NCBI RefSeq assembly: GCF_000472425.1
Contig: NZ_AXAI01000010.1
Location: 98,375-162,374, forward strand
DNA length: 64,000 nt
Source: Bradyrhizobium sp. Tv2a-2
GTDB taxonomy: Bacteria; Pseudomonadota; Alphaproteobacteria; Rhizobiales; Xanthobacteraceae
Reading direction: 5' to 3'
The notes under the pieces are model-generated. The model made no database searches and was not told the DNA's origin. It saw nothing but the letters and a program-made list of their open reading frames with translations. Shown one piece after another: positions 33,755 to 47,089 of this stretch; position 1 is the stretch's first letter; each line of letters opens with the position of its first letter. A program made the translations under genes and the position numbers.

Positions 33755-35638
33755 CTACCTGGCCTGCTCTTTTGCGGCCTTGGCAGCGTCATACCACCAG
33801 ATTTCCGGCGCACCGGTACCCTGCGCGTAACGCGGCAGCTTGGTCGGATGGTTGAACTCGTCCCAATAGGCCACGGGATGTGTGCTGCGATACCACTGCG
33901 GAATCCAATAGCGTCCGGCGCGGAAAACGCGGTCCAGGGCCCGGCATGCCGTCGTCAATTCCGCCCGTGACTGCGCGCCGATGGCTTGCTCGACCAAGGC
34001 GTCGATCGCAGGGTTCGCAACGCCGGCAAGATTGTACGAGCCCTTTGTGGCGGCGGACTGCGAGGTGAAGTAGGGACGCAGACTGTCGCCCGGCGTCGCG
34101 GACATGCTGAGCCGTTCGGTGGTGACGTCGAAATCAAAGGCCTCCACGCGCGCGCGGTATTGGACGGCATCGACTAGCCGTGGGCTGGCATCCACGCCGA
34201 GCAGGCCCAGATTCTTGATCAGGGACGCGTGGTGCGGCAGGAACGACTGCTCGTCGAGCAGGAACTCGATCTTGAAGGGCTCGCCGGTCGGCAGGACCCG
34301 CTTGTTGTCCTTGACGACCAGCCCGGCTTCGTTGAGCAGTTGCTGCGCCCTGCGCAAGAGCGCGCGGTCCTGTCCTGATCCGTCCGACACCGGCGGGACG
34401 AAGGGCTCGCCGAATACCTCGTCCGGCACCTGACCACGGAACGGCTCAAGGAGCTTCAGTTCATCCGGTGATGGCGGCCCGCTTGCCACCATATCCGAAT
34501 TCTGGAATGGCGAGCTCGTGCGCGCGTAAGCGCCGTACATCACGGTCTTGTTGGTCCATTCGAAATCGAAGGCACAGATCAACGCCTCGCGCACGCGCGG
34601 ATCCCTAAATTTGTCGCGCCGCGTATTGATGAACCAGCCTTGTCCACCCGACGGCGTTTCATCCGGCAAGGTCTCGCGCTTGACGCGGCCATCCTTCACG
34701 GCAGGAAAGTCGTAGCGCGTGGCCCAGATACGGGCGGTGAACTCTTCACGGTACAGATAACTCTTGGCGGTAAAGCCCTCGAAAGCAACGTCACGGTCGC
34801 GATAGAACTCATAGCGCACAGTGTCGAAATTGTAGGTGCCGCGATTGACTGGCAGGTCGGCAGCCCACCAATCCTTGACCCGCTCGAACTCGATGTAGCG
34901 GTTGGCCTCGAATTTGCCGACCTTGTACGGCCCCGAGCCCAGCGGGGTATCGAGCGTGGTTTCATCGAAGGGGCGCGCCGAATAATAGGCCTTGGAAAAA
35001 ATCGGCAACCCCGCGACATAGAGCGGGACGTCGCGGGCGCGGTTCTTCGCAAAAGTGACCACCAGCGTCGCATCGTCCGCGGCCTCGGCCTTTATCATGT
35101 CGCGCAGCTGCACGATGATCAGCGGGTGCCCCTTTTCCTTCAGCACATTGAAGGAGAACGCAGCATCCTGCGCCGTCAGCTTCGAGCCATCGTGAAAGCG
35201 CGCTTCGGGACGCAAGGTGAAGCGATAGGTGAGCTTGTCGGGTGAGATCTGCACCGACTTGGCAACGAGCCCATACATAGCGTCGGGCTCGTCGCCGGCG
35301 CGCACCATCAGCGTCGCGAAGGTCATGTCCATGCCCTGCGCGCCTTCGCCCTTCAGGATGTAGGCATTCAGAGAATCGAAGGTGAAGAACGACTGGTTGT
35401 AACCTCTCACCGAAGGGATCAGCGAAAACATTCCGCCCTTCGGCGCGTCAGGATTGACGTAGTCGAAGTGATGAAAATCGACCGGGTATTTCAGGTCGCC
35501 GAAGGCCGACATGCCATGCGCCTCGGCGCCTGCCTCGCTGGCCCGCGCAGTGCGCAGCAACGGCGCGGCGAGCGCGCCAATGCCAAGGCCGAGCACATGC
35601 CGGCGCGACGGAGCGGGCAGGCTGATCAATGTCTTCAA
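33755..35638 (-). CDS. Extracellular solute-binding protein, family 5 (YejA-like), second copy
   Basis: About 627 residues from a TTG (35638) overlapping the stop of the upstream gene. A twin-arginine-like signal (SRRHVLGLGIGALAAPLL) precedes the mature part. HALSAFGDLKYP-like text (GMSAFGDLKYPVDFHHFDYVNPDAPKGG) is shared with its neighbour and with YejA, and PLGSGPYKV and FINTRRDKFRDPRVREALICAFDFEW are SBP_bac_5 features. It delivers oligopeptides or similar ligands to YejB/YejE. The start codon is uncertain; the longer frame reaches into the upstream gene. Confidence 0.85.
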   Translation of the reverse strand: MKTLISLPAPSRRHVLGLGIGALAAPLLRTARASEAGAEAHGMSAFGDLKYPVDFHHFDYVNPDAPKGGMFSLIPSVRGYNQSFFTFDSLNAYILKGEGAQGMDMTFATLMVRAGDEPDAMYGLVAKSVQISPDKLTYRFTLRPEARFHDGSKLTAQDAAFSFNVLKEKGHPLIIVQLRDMIKAEAADDATLVVTFAKNRARDVPLYVAGLPIFSKAYYSARPFDETTLDTPLGSGPYKVGKFEANRYIEFERVKDWWAADLPVNRGTYNFDTVRYEFYRDRDVAFEGFTAKSYLYREEFTARIWATRYDFPAVKDGRVKRETLPDETPSGGQGWFINTRRDKFRDPRVREALICAFDFEWTNKTVMYGAYARTSSPFQNSDMVASGPPSPDELKLLEPFRGQVPDEVFGEPFVPPVSDGSGQDRALLRRAQQLLNEAGLVVKDNKRVLPTGEPFKIEFLLDEQSFLPHHASLIKNLGLLGVDASPRLVDAVQYRARVEAFDFDVTTERLSMSATPGDSLRPYFTSQSAATKGSYNLAGVANPAIDALVEQAIGAQSRAELTTACRALDRVFRAGRYWIPQWYRSTHPVAYWDEFNHPTKLPRYAQGTGAPEIWWYDAAKAAKEQAR

Positions 35639-37533
35639 GCGCGTTTGCCTATTTTGGCTGCCTTCTCGGCGTCCCACCACCACAGCGTCGGGAAGCCGGA
35701 AATTGCGTATGCGGGCAACGGTTCCGGATGGCTGAAGCGATCCCAGCGGGCGTAGTTCATGCTGCCGCTGAGATAATGCGGCACGCAATAGAAGTTCCAG
35801 AGCAGCACGCGGTCGAGCGCCTTGCAGCTCGCCTTCAGCTCGTCGCGATTCTTGGCAAAGATGATCCGGTCGATGAGCTGGTCAACCGCCGGATTCTTGA
35901 TGCCGCAAAGGTTCTGAGAACCGGGATTGTCCGCCGCCTGCGATCCCCAGAACTCACGCTGCTCATTGCCGGGCGACAGCGACTCCGGCCAGACATTCGG
36001 GGTGAGATCGAAGTCGAAGCTGCGAGTCCGGTTCTGGTACTGCGTATCGTCCACCGTGCGAACGGAAACGGTGACACCGAGCCGCTCCAGCGAGGATTTG
36101 TAGAACAGCATCAGACGTTCCATGCTCTCGCTGTCCGACAGGAACTCGACGCTCACAGGCTTGCCCGCGGGATCGACGAGCCTGTGGTCCTTGATCTCGA
36201 AGCCCGCGTCCTTCAACAGCCTCAGGGCTTCGCGCAGATTGTTGCGCACGTTCTCCGGCGTACCGCCGACCGGATTGGCATAGGCCGTCGTGAAAACCTC
36301 GGGCGGCACCTTGTCGCGCACCGTCTCCAGAATCTGCAGCTCGAGCCCCTCCGGCAGGCCCGACGAGGACAGCTCGTCCAGTCCGGCGAAATAGCTATTG
36401 ATGCGCTTGTAGGCGCCATAGAACAGCTGCTTGTTCATCTCCTCGAAATCGAAGACATAGTTGAAGGCGCGCCTTAGCCGGGCGTCCTGAAACAGGGGCC
36501 GGCGCAGGTTGAACGCAAAGCCCTGCATGCGTCCGACGTTTTTGATCGGGAACGGCTCCTTGATGACGCGCTTCTCGGTCACTGCCGGAAAGTCATAGGC
36601 TGTCGCCCACTGCTTGGCCGAATTCTCCATGATCCAGTCGACCTGGTCGGCCTTGAAGGCTTCCAGCGCGACCAGATTGTCGCGGAAGAATTCGAAGCGC
36701 AGCTCGTCGAAATTGTTGGCGCCAAGCTGTGTCGGGCTGTTGGCGCCCCAATAGTCCTTGACCCGCTCGAGCGTCAGCGAACGGCCGGCGACGAATTCCT
36801 TGATCCGATAAGGCCCGGAGCCGAGCGGCTTCTCCAGGGTGGTCGCGGAAACGTCGCGCTTCCTGCCGTCGCTGCCGGTGCCTTCCCACCAATGCTTGGG
36901 CAGGACCGTGAGCTGGCCCACGATCGCCGGCAGCTCCCGGTTGCCCGGCGCATCGAAGGTAAAGGTGACTTCCAGGTCGCCGGTCTTCTCCGCCTTGACG
37001 ACGTGGCGATAGTAGGAGGAGAACATGGGGCTGAACTTCTTCAGCACGTCGAAGGAATAGATCACGTCCTCTGGCGTCACTGGTTTGCCGTCATGCCAGC
37101 GCGCTTCCTTGCGCAGGCGATATTTCACGAAAGAAACATCATCCGGATACGCCGCCGCCTCCGCAAGCAGTCCGTAAGTGGTCTCCGCCTCGTCGTACGA
37201 ATTGGTGGTCAGGCTCTCGTAGATCAGCGACACCGCGGGCGCGAGCGTCCCTTTCACGCCAGAGATCGCCAGGTTGAAATTGTCGAAGGTGCCGACGCTG
37301 ATCTGGCGGACCGCGCCGCCCTTCGGCGCATCCGGATTGACGTAGTCGAAGCGCTTGAAGTCGGCCGGATACTTGATGTCACCGAACAACGAGAGCGCGT
37401 GCCGCCAGGGAAGCTCGGTCGCGCCTTGCGCGGCGGCCGGCTCGATGATCGCGGGACCCGCAATGTGGCCAAGCGCGGGAGTGACGGCGGCAATGGCGCT
37501 GGCTTGCAGAAGCTGTCGACGGGTAATGGCCAA
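35635..37533 (-). CDS. yejA: Extracellular solute-binding protein, family 5 (YejA-like), first copy
   Basis: 632 residues. A Tat-type signal (TRRQLLQASAIAAVTPAL) is cleaved near PAAAQG. The mature part has LFGDIKYPADFKRFDYVNPDAPKGG, PLGSGPYRIKEF and FNLRRPLFQDARLRRAFNYVFDFE, which mark SBP_bac_5 proteins of the YejA group. It is the first gene of the transporter operon after a 207-bp gap. Its stop overlaps the next binding protein, so two related receptors probably feed one permease. No lipobox is present; the protein should be free in the periplasm. Confidence 0.92.
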   Translation of the reverse strand: MAITRRQLLQASAIAAVTPALGHIAGPAIIEPAAAQGATELPWRHALSLFGDIKYPADFKRFDYVNPDAPKGGAVRQISVGTFDNFNLAISGVKGTLAPAVSLIYESLTTNSYDEAETTYGLLAEAAAYPDDVSFVKYRLRKEARWHDGKPVTPEDVIYSFDVLKKFSPMFSSYYRHVVKAEKTGDLEVTFTFDAPGNRELPAIVGQLTVLPKHWWEGTGSDGRKRDVSATTLEKPLGSGPYRIKEFVAGRSLTLERVKDYWGANSPTQLGANNFDELRFEFFRDNLVALEAFKADQVDWIMENSAKQWATAYDFPAVTEKRVIKEPFPIKNVGRMQGFAFNLRRPLFQDARLRRAFNYVFDFEEMNKQLFYGAYKRINSYFAGLDELSSSGLPEGLELQILETVRDKVPPEVFTTAYANPVGGTPENVRNNLREALRLLKDAGFEIKDHRLVDPAGKPVSVEFLSDSESMERLMLFYKSSLERLGVTVSVRTVDDTQYQNRTRSFDFDLTPNVWPESLSPGNEQREFWGSQAADNPGSQNLCGIKNPAVDQLIDRIIFAKNRDELKASCKALDRVLLWNFYCVPHYLSGSMNYARWDRFSHPEPLPAYAISGFPTLWWWDAEKAAKIGKRA

Positions 37534-37681
37534 AATGGAGACGTCCCTTCGCTAATTGCGGGTTATTTGGCCGCAATATACGGCAAGGATTCGACCGGTA
37601 ACGTTGCTTTTTCCTCATGATAGCACGCCTCCGTGCGACGAAAGGTCCCGATAACAAGCCTGCGAGGGCGACCAACGAAGA

Positions 37682-37706
37682 ACGGCCAGGCTTGGGGCCT
37701 GGCCGT
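37682..37706 (-). terminator. Intrinsic terminator downstream of cycM
   Basis: ACGGCCAGGC pairs with GCCTGGCCGT around a five-base loop, 35 bp after the cycM stop, and TTCTTCG follows on the minus strand. The T-tail is imperfect, so efficiency is uncertain. Confidence 0.55.
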
Positions 37707-37740
37707 CGCTACGGGAACAATTCGCTTCGAGCGAAACAAG

Positions 37741-38292
37741 CTACTTCGATGCGGTCGGCAGCGGAACCGGCGTGTCCGCGAGTGTGTGCAGATAGTCGAT
37801 CACGTCCGCGCGCTCGCTGTCCTTCGGAATACCGGCAAAACCCATGGCCGTGCCCGGAATGAAGCCCTTCGGGCTGGTCAGGAACTGATTGAGGTCCTCG
37901 TCGGTCCACTCGCCGCCCTTGGCCTTCATGGCGGCCGAGAAGTTGAAGCCCCCGCGGCCCTCGCCCTTGTGGTCGCCGACGATGCCCCAGAGATTCGGAC
38001 CGACCCGATTCGGCTCGCCCTTCGCGAAGGTATGGCAGGCCAGGCACTTCTTGGCAGCGGCAGCGCCCTTCTCGACCGAGGCGGTCTGCAACAATTTCTC
38101 GATGGGCTCAGACTTTGCGGGAGCAGCAGCTTCGCCGCCGCCGGCCGCCTCTTCCTTCACCGCGATCTCGAAACCGGGTTTCGCCGGCGGGACCGGGGCA
38201 AACAGCGCGTTGGCGGTGAAGTTCATGACCAGCAGCACAAGGCAGCTAGCAAGGATCGCGCCGAGAATCTTATTCAGTTCGAAGGAGTCCAT
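37741..38292 (-). CDS. cycM: Membrane-anchored class I cytochrome c (CycM-like)
   Basis: 183 residues. An uncleaved N-terminal helix (about 9-31) anchors the protein, followed by a Pro/Ala/Glu-rich linker and one haem domain. Haem attachment is CLACH (Cys83, Cys86, His87) and the axial Met is likely Met150 in GTAMGF. It matches the plan of CycM, which carries electrons from the bc1 complex to the aa3-type oxidase in Bradyrhizobium. It is divergent from kdsB across 214 bp. A terminator follows. Confidence 0.9.
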   Translation of the reverse strand: MDSFELNKILGAILASCLVLLVMNFTANALFAPVPPAKPGFEIAVKEEAAGGGEAAAPAKSEPIEKLLQTASVEKGAAAAKKCLACHTFAKGEPNRVGPNLWGIVGDHKGEGRGGFNFSAAMKAKGGEWTDEDLNQFLTSPKGFIPGTAMGFAGIPKDSERADVIDYLHTLADTPVPLPTASK

Positions 38293-38506
38293 GTCGAATT
38301 CCGCCCCAAGCCGAAAAGCCTATCATGAGGCCTGCTATAGCGGCCCTTTATTGAATTTGAGCCCCGAACCACCGCTTTGGCAGCGAATAGGCCCGGGGCG
38401 CATCGATGAGATATCGGTTTGCCCGTGCTCTGGCAACCCGTATAAGCGCTCCGGCTTTGGCGCCGTCCCCACCCATCACCGGTCCGCTGAGGAGCCCCTT
38501 TTTCGG

Positions 38507-39247
38507 ATGCCAGACAGACGCATTTTGGTGCTGATTCCCGCCCGCATGGCCGCAACCCGGCTGCCCGGCAAGCCGCTGCTCGATATCGCAGGATTGCCGA
38601 TGATCGTCCATGTGCTACGCCGCGCGGAAGAGGCGCAAATCGGACGCGTCGCCGTTGCAACCGACACAATGGAGATAGCCGAGGCTGTAAGGGCCCATGG
38701 CGGCGAGGCGATCATGACCCGCCCCGACCATCCCTCCGGGTCGGACCGGGTGTTCGAGGCGGCCTGCAAGCTCGATCCCGGTCGCCAGGCCGAGATCGTG
38801 GTCAATCTGCAGGGCGATTTCCCGACTATTTCGCCGGAGAACATTCGCGACGTGCTGGCGCCGCTCGAGGACCCCGCGGTGGACATCGCAACGCTTGCGT
38901 CGATGATTCACACCGAGGACGAGGACACCGCGCCAAGCGTGGTGAAGGCAGTCGGCAGCCCACTCGGCGGGCGGCGCATGCGAGCGCTCTATTTCACCCG
39001 CGCCACGGCCCCTCACGGCGACGGACCGCGCTACCACCATATCGGCCTCTACGCCTATCGCCGCGCGGCCCTGGAGCGCTACGTGAAGCTGCCGCCCTCG
39101 CCGCTGGAATTGCAGGAGAAGCTGGAGCAGTTGCGGGCGCTGGAAGCGGGCATGCGGATCGACATCACCATCGTCGACACCGTACCGCGCGGGGTCGACA
39201 CGCCTGTCGACCTGGAGACCACCCGCCGGATACTGGCGAAATCCTGA
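38507..39247 (+). CDS. kdsB: 3-deoxy-manno-octulosonate cytidylyltransferase (CMP-KDO synthetase)
   Basis: 246 residues, the usual length. ILVLIPARMAATRLPGKPL is the nucleotide-binding signature; RPDHPSGSDRVFEA and VNLQGDFPTI are family motifs. It activates KDO with CTP for lipid A-core synthesis in the cytosol. ATG 38507 has GAGGAG 12 bases upstream. pheA follows 20 bp later, so both may be one transcript. The 214-bp region before it is shared with cycM. Confidence 0.93.
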   Translation: MPDRRILVLIPARMAATRLPGKPLLDIAGLPMIVHVLRRAEEAQIGRVAVATDTMEIAEAVRAHGGEAIMTRPDHPSGSDRVFEAACKLDPGRQAEIVVNLQGDFPTISPENIRDVLAPLEDPAVDIATLASMIHTEDEDTAPSVVKAVGSPLGGRRMRALYFTRATAPHGDGPRYHHIGLYAYRRAALERYVKLPPSPLELQEKLEQLRALEAGMRIDITIVDTVPRGVDTPVDLETTRRILAKS

Positions 39248-39267
39248 GGTATTGCTAGAAGCGGATC

Positions 39268-40128
39268 ATGACCCAGAAGCTGAAAATTGCGTTCCAGGGC
39301 GAGCCGGGCGCCAATTCCCATATCGCCATTGTCGAGGCCTTTCCCGACGCCGAGCCGCTGCCATGCGCGACCTTCGAGGACGCGCTGGCGGCGATCTCCT
39401 CGGGCGAAGCCGACCTCGGCATGATCCCGATCGAGAACTCCGTCGCCGGGCGCGTCGCCGACATCCATCATCTGTTGCCGGCCTCCGGCCTCTTCATCGT
39501 CGGCGAATGGTTCTTGCCGGTCCATCACCAACTGATGGCGCCGCGCGGGGCGAAGCTTGCCGACGTCAAGACGGTGGAGAGCCACGTCCACGCGCTCGGC
39601 CAGTGTCGCCGCGTCATCCGCGAGCGCGGCATCAGGGCGATCGTCGCGGGCGACACGGCCGGCGCCGCCCGGGACATTGCCCAGCGCGGCGACAAGACGA
39701 CGGCTGCGATCGCCTCGCGGCTTGCCGCCGACATCTACGGGCTCGATATCCTCATCGAGGACATCGAGGACGAGGCCCATAACACCACGCGCTTCGTCGT
39801 GCTGGCGCGCGAAGAAAAGTGGGCGCAGCAGGGCTCGGGCCCGCTGGTCACGACCTTCGTGTTCCGGGTGCGCAATTTGCCCGCCGCGCTCTACAAGGCA
39901 CTGGGCGGCTTTGCCACCAACGGCGTCAACATGACCAAGCTCGAGAGCTACATGGTCGACGGCAATTTCTTCGCCACGCAATTCTATGCCGACGTCGACG
40001 GTCATCCCAACGACCGGGGCCTGGCCTTTGCGCTGGAAGAGCTGAAATTCTTCTCGCGCGAATTCCGCATTGTCGGCGTTTATCCCGGTCATCCCTTCCG
40101 CGCGACGTTCAAGGAAGCGCAATCATAG
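39268..40128 (+). CDS. pheA: Prephenate dehydratase
   Basis: 286 residues, monofunctional (no chorismate mutase domain). The catalytic domain has GEPGANSHIA at the start and NTTRFVVLAREE, holding the TRF motif, near residue 172. A C-terminal ACT domain (about 195-280, with KLESYMVDGNFFATQFYADVDGH) is for feedback by phenylalanine. It turns prephenate into phenylpyruvate. An intrinsic terminator lies 18 bp after the stop. Confidence 0.93.
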   Translation: MTQKLKIAFQGEPGANSHIAIVEAFPDAEPLPCATFEDALAAISSGEADLGMIPIENSVAGRVADIHHLLPASGLFIVGEWFLPVHHQLMAPRGAKLADVKTVESHVHALGQCRRVIRERGIRAIVAGDTAGAARDIAQRGDKTTAAIASRLAADIYGLDILIEDIEDEAHNTTRFVVLAREEKWAQQGSGPLVTTFVFRVRNLPAALYKALGGFATNGVNMTKLESYMVDGNFFATQFYADVDGHPNDRGLAFALEELKFFSREFRIVGVYPGHPFRATFKEAQS

Positions 40129-40145
40129 TCTCCGCCATCTGGCGA

Positions 40146-40177
40146 AAGCGCCCATAATCACGGGCGCTTGTTGTTTG
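40146..40177 (+). terminator. Intrinsic terminator after pheA
   Basis: AAGCGCCC pairs with GGGCGCTT around an eight-base loop, followed by GTTGTTT. It begins 18 bp after the pheA stop. Confidence 0.65.
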
Positions 40178-40194
40178 CGCGACAGATTCTCCTC

Positions 40195-40235
40195 CGTCAT
40201 GCCCGGGCTTGTCCGGGTCAAGCCCGGCCATGACG
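40195..40235. repeat. CATGCCCGGGCTTG-type palindromic repeat
   Basis: CGTCATGCCCGGGCTTG is inverted as CAAGCCCGGCCATGACG around TCCGGGT. It is the same family as both arms of the element at 47576-47661. It sits between convergent pheA and the LLM oxidoreductase gene. Confidence 0.8.
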
Positions 40236-40272
40236 CTTGGGTTGACGATTTCCCGACTCACTTCCGAACGCA

Positions 40273-41292
40273 CTACGCGGCCTCGCCCTTCGCCAGCCCA
40301 AACGCCTGCGCCAGCAGGCTGTACGACTTCTTCCGCGCCTCGTGGTCATAGACGGCGGTAATCACCATCAGCTCATCGGCCTGGCTCGCCGTGATCAGCG
40401 GCTGTAGCTTCTGCATGATGGTCGCGGGGCTGCCGACGAACAGGCGCGAGCGGTTGCGCGCGACGGAGGCACGCTCGGCGGGCGTATAAGGATAGGCTTC
40501 GGCCTCCTCCGGGCTCGGCAGCGGCGAATATTGGCCGCGGTCGCGCCGAAGCCGATTGAGATCGGCGGAGGATGCAAGACGCTCGGCCTCGGCGTCGGTT
40601 TCTGCCGTCACCACCGCAACCGCGAGGATCGCGCGCGGTTTTTGCAGGAAGCGGGATGGCTTGAAGTGCGTGCGATAGGTGACCATCGCGTCGACCGCGT
40701 CATGACTTGCGAAGTGATGCGCGAACGCGAAGCCCATGCCGACCTGGGCTGCGAGCTCGGAGGAATAGTCGCTGGAGCCGAGCAGCCAGATCGGCGGCAG
40801 CGAGGTGTCGTCAGGCATCGCCACCACATTGTTGTAGGGGTGCCCCGGCGGGAAATCGCGGGTTTCCCACAACACGAGTTCATGCAGCCGCTCCAGAAAA
40901 TCGTCGCCCTCGCGCCGGTCGAGCCGGCTGCGCAGCGCGTAAGCCGTGGCGCCGTCGGTGCCGGGCGCACGCCCAAGACCGAGATCGATCCGGCCGGGGA
41001 ACAGCGCCTCCAGCATCTTGAAGCGCTCGGCGACCACCAGCGGCGCGTGATTCGGCAGCATTACCCCACCGGAGCCGACGCGGATGTGCCGGGTCACCGC
41101 CGCGATCTGCCCAATCATCACGTCGGGCGCGGGGCTCGCGACCGACGCAAGGTTGTGATGCTCGGCGAGCCAATAGCGGATATAGCCGAGCCCATCGACA
41201 TGGCGCGCCAGGTCGATGCTGTTGCGCAGCGCCGCCGCGGGGCGGGTTTCGGTGGTGACAACGGAGAGATCGAGGACGGAGAGCGGGATCAT
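40273..41292 (-). CDS. LLM-class flavin-dependent oxidoreductase (luciferase-like)
   Basis: 339 residues, full-length single domain. MIPLSVLDLSVV, RYWLAEHHNLASVASPAPDVMIG, RIRVGSGGVMLPNHAPLVVAERFKMLEALFPGRIDLGLGRAPGTD (FMN-binding face) and PIWLLGSSDYSSELAAQVGMGFAFAHHF mark the MsnO8/YhbW-type subgroup. It uses reduced flavin on an unknown substrate. It stands alone, facing pheA. The start codon is immediately followed by the conserved strand, so the N-terminus is firm. Confidence 0.9.
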   Translation of the reverse strand: MIPLSVLDLSVVTTETRPAAALRNSIDLARHVDGLGYIRYWLAEHHNLASVASPAPDVMIGQIAAVTRHIRVGSGGVMLPNHAPLVVAERFKMLEALFPGRIDLGLGRAPGTDGATAYALRSRLDRREGDDFLERLHELVLWETRDFPPGHPYNNVVAMPDDTSLPPIWLLGSSDYSSELAAQVGMGFAFAHHFASHDAVDAMVTYRTHFKPSRFLQKPRAILAVAVVTAETDAEAERLASSADLNRLRRDRGQYSPLPSPEEAEAYPYTPAERASVARNRSRLFVGSPATIMQKLQPLITASQADELMVITAVYDHEARKKSYSLLAQAFGLAKGEAA

Positions 41293-41654
41293 GCCGCGAT
41301 ACCTAGTGCACGACGTGGGGTAGACAACAAGCGCACCGCGAGGGGCCTCCCGTGCAGGCCGAGGGGAGATCGGGTAACGGACTAGGAGTGGGCAATGTAA
41401 CGTAGGTAGCTACTTTGTAGCAGTTTTGCCCATTATCACTTCGTGCTAGATCCTGCTCATTTTGCTTGATATTTTGGTATTTTTACCGAATATCCAGCCC
41501 AACTCATTGCCCGCAGTCTCGATTTTATAGCGCAAGTATTGATGAAATTGGGCAATTTCCCATATCCAATGGTCTGTTTCAGCCCACTCCTTTGGCCTAT
41601 TTTACCACCTCCCAACCCAAACCTGACCCCTGAACCAGTGGAGTCTGTGGTCCG
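41293..41654. other. 362-bp AT-rich gap before metF
   Basis: The stretch 41380-41620 is AT-rich: 25 of 60 G+C at 41461-41520 by hand count. It includes GGGCAA and TTGCCC inverted around 41391-41433, and the possible gene relic listed separately. I could not recognise a SAM-type riboswitch or a MetR/ArsR-family regulator gene. The metF promoter is presumably here. Confidence 0.5.
41446..41601 (-). pseudogene. Possible gene relic (52 codons, no start)
   Basis: On the minus strand an open run from a TAA (41602-41604) to a TAG (41446-41448) translates into a protein-like string rich in Trp, Ile and Phe (for example HWIWEIAQFHQYLRYKIE and GNELGWIFGKN). It has no start codon at its head. Its AT-rich composition differs from both neighbours. 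It may be the 3' end of a lost foreign gene. I cannot name it. Confidence 0.3.
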
Positions 41655-42568
41655 ATGTCCGAGCTGACGCCCCCCGCCCCCGAGGCGGCCCGCGCGCTGC
41701 CAGCCGCCAAAATCTCCTTCGAGTTCTTCCCGCCGAAGACCGAAGAGATGGATAAGAACCTGTGGGAGACCATCAAGAGGCTCGCGCCCTTGGCGCCGAA
41801 CTTCGTGTCGGTGACCTACGGCGCCGGCGGCTCCACGCGCGAGCGCACCCACGCCACCATCGCCCGCATCCTGTCCGAGACCGCTCTGCGCCCGGCTGCT
41901 CACCTGACCTGTGTCGGTGCGTCCAGGGGCGAGATCGACGAGATTGTCGACCGCTATCATGATGTCGGCGTCCGCCACATCGTGGCCCTGCGCGGCGACC
42001 CCGCCACCGGTATCGGCACGCCCTTCGTGGCGCATCCCGACGGCTACAAGACCTCGCCGGAACTGGTCGAAGGCATCAGGAAGCGCCACCCCGATATCGA
42101 GGTGTCGGTTTCGGCCTATCCCGAGAAGCATCCCGAGGCGTGCGATTTCGACGCCGACATCGACACGCTGAAGGCCAAGGTCGACGCGGGCGCCGCGCGC
42201 GCGATCACCCAGGTCTTCTTCGACAACGACCTCTACTTCCGCTACCTCGACCGCGTGCGTGCGCGCGGGATCGACATCCCGGTCGTGCCTGGCATCATGC
42301 CCATGCACAATTTCAAGCAGGCCCGCAATTTCGTCACCCGCGCCGGCACCAGCGTGCCGGACTGGCTGGCGCAGAAATTCGACGGGCTCGACGACGATGT
42401 CGAGACGCGCAAGCTGGTGGCGGCAACCGTTGCCGCCGGGCAAGTGCAGAAGCTTGCCAAGCACGGCGTCGACACCTTCCATTTCTACACCATGAACCGC
42501 GCCGATCTCGTGTTTGCGATCAGCCATCTGCTCGGCATTCGCCCGAAGACCGCGCGAGAGGCCGCCTG

Positions 42569-42569
<1 letters not shown>
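41655..42569 (+). CDS. metF: Methylenetetrahydrofolate reductase (NAD(P)H)
   Basis: 304 residues, the bacterial single-domain form. ISFEFFPPKTEEMDKNLW is the FAD/folate site start, FVSVTYGAGGSTRERT and HLTCVGASRGEID are conserved, and QVFFDNDLYFRYLDR is near residue 190. It makes 5-methyl-THF, the methyl donor for MetH. Its TGA shares one base with the metH ATG (TGATG), so the two enzymes are translated together. Confidence 0.94.
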
Positions 42570-46429
<3,860 letters not shown>

Positions 46430-46459
46430 CCGCACCGCGCGAAGCGCGGGACGACAAGA

Positions 46460-47089
46460 TCACCGCTTCGGCGGCGAGAGCGGCTGCACGATTTCCTTGA
46501 ACACCGGCAGCGCCTCGCACATCGAGGAATGTGCTGACAGTGCGGGATACGCCTGTGGCGTGAACAGATGCGAATGTGCCTCAACGGTGAAGCGCAACAC
46601 GCAGGCAAGCGCGATGTCGGAATGGCCGATGCCCGCGCCGAACAGATAGGGCGTCGTCGCAGCGTCGCGCGCCTGCTCCAGCGCATCCAGCGCGCCCTTG
46701 ATCTGCGCCTCGCAGCGATCGACCCACAGCGCGAGCTTTTCCTTGCGCAGTGCGCTTTCGTAGACGAGGCTCACAGACTTGTCGCCGAGCCCGGTCGCAA
46801 GTGCGATGATGCGCAAGTGCCGACGCCGCTCGATCCCCTTGGCGGCGATCATCGCCCTGTCCGTCCCGACCAGCTCGTCGAGATAATCGATGATCGCGGT
46901 GGAATCGATCAGAGCCTCGCCGTCGTCGAGCACCAGGGTCGGCACCCGCCTGAGCGGATTATAGGGCGCGATCTTCTCGGCATCGCCGAAGGTCGACCAC
47001 GGCTTGTGATCGAACTTCAGTCCGTAAAGCCGCATCGCGATCGCGACCCGGCGGACGAACGGAGAGTCGTATTGGCCGATCAGGAACAT
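46460..47089 (-). CDS. Glutathione S-transferase family protein
   Basis: 209 residues. The thioredoxin-like N-domain begins MFLIGQYDSPFVRRVAIAMRLYGL, with the cis-Pro region RRVPTLVLDDGEALIDSTAIIDYLDE. The helical C-domain follows. Members conjugate glutathione or act as reductases or chaperones; the substrate is unknown. ATG 47089 is chosen because the fold begins there; in-frame codons up to 47143 add an unlikely Arg/Gln-rich leader. The gene converges on metH. Confidence 0.88.
   Translation of the reverse strand: MFLIGQYDSPFVRRVAIAMRLYGLKFDHKPWSTFGDAEKIAPYNPLRRVPTLVLDDGEALIDSTAIIDYLDELVGTDRAMIAAKGIERRRHLRIIALATGLGDKSVSLVYESALRKEKLALWVDRCEAQIKGALDALEQARDAATTPYLFGAGIGHSDIALACVLRFTVEAHSHLFTPQAYPALSAHSSMCEALPVFKEIVQPLSPPKR

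Noticed and set aside
41391..41650. SAM or cobalamin riboswitch before metF
   Set aside because: No conserved core could be matched by eye; needs a covariance-model search.
42140..42568. 143-codon N-terminal extension of metH
   Set aside because: It lies out of frame inside metF; the ATG at 42569 overlapping the metF stop fits the family start.
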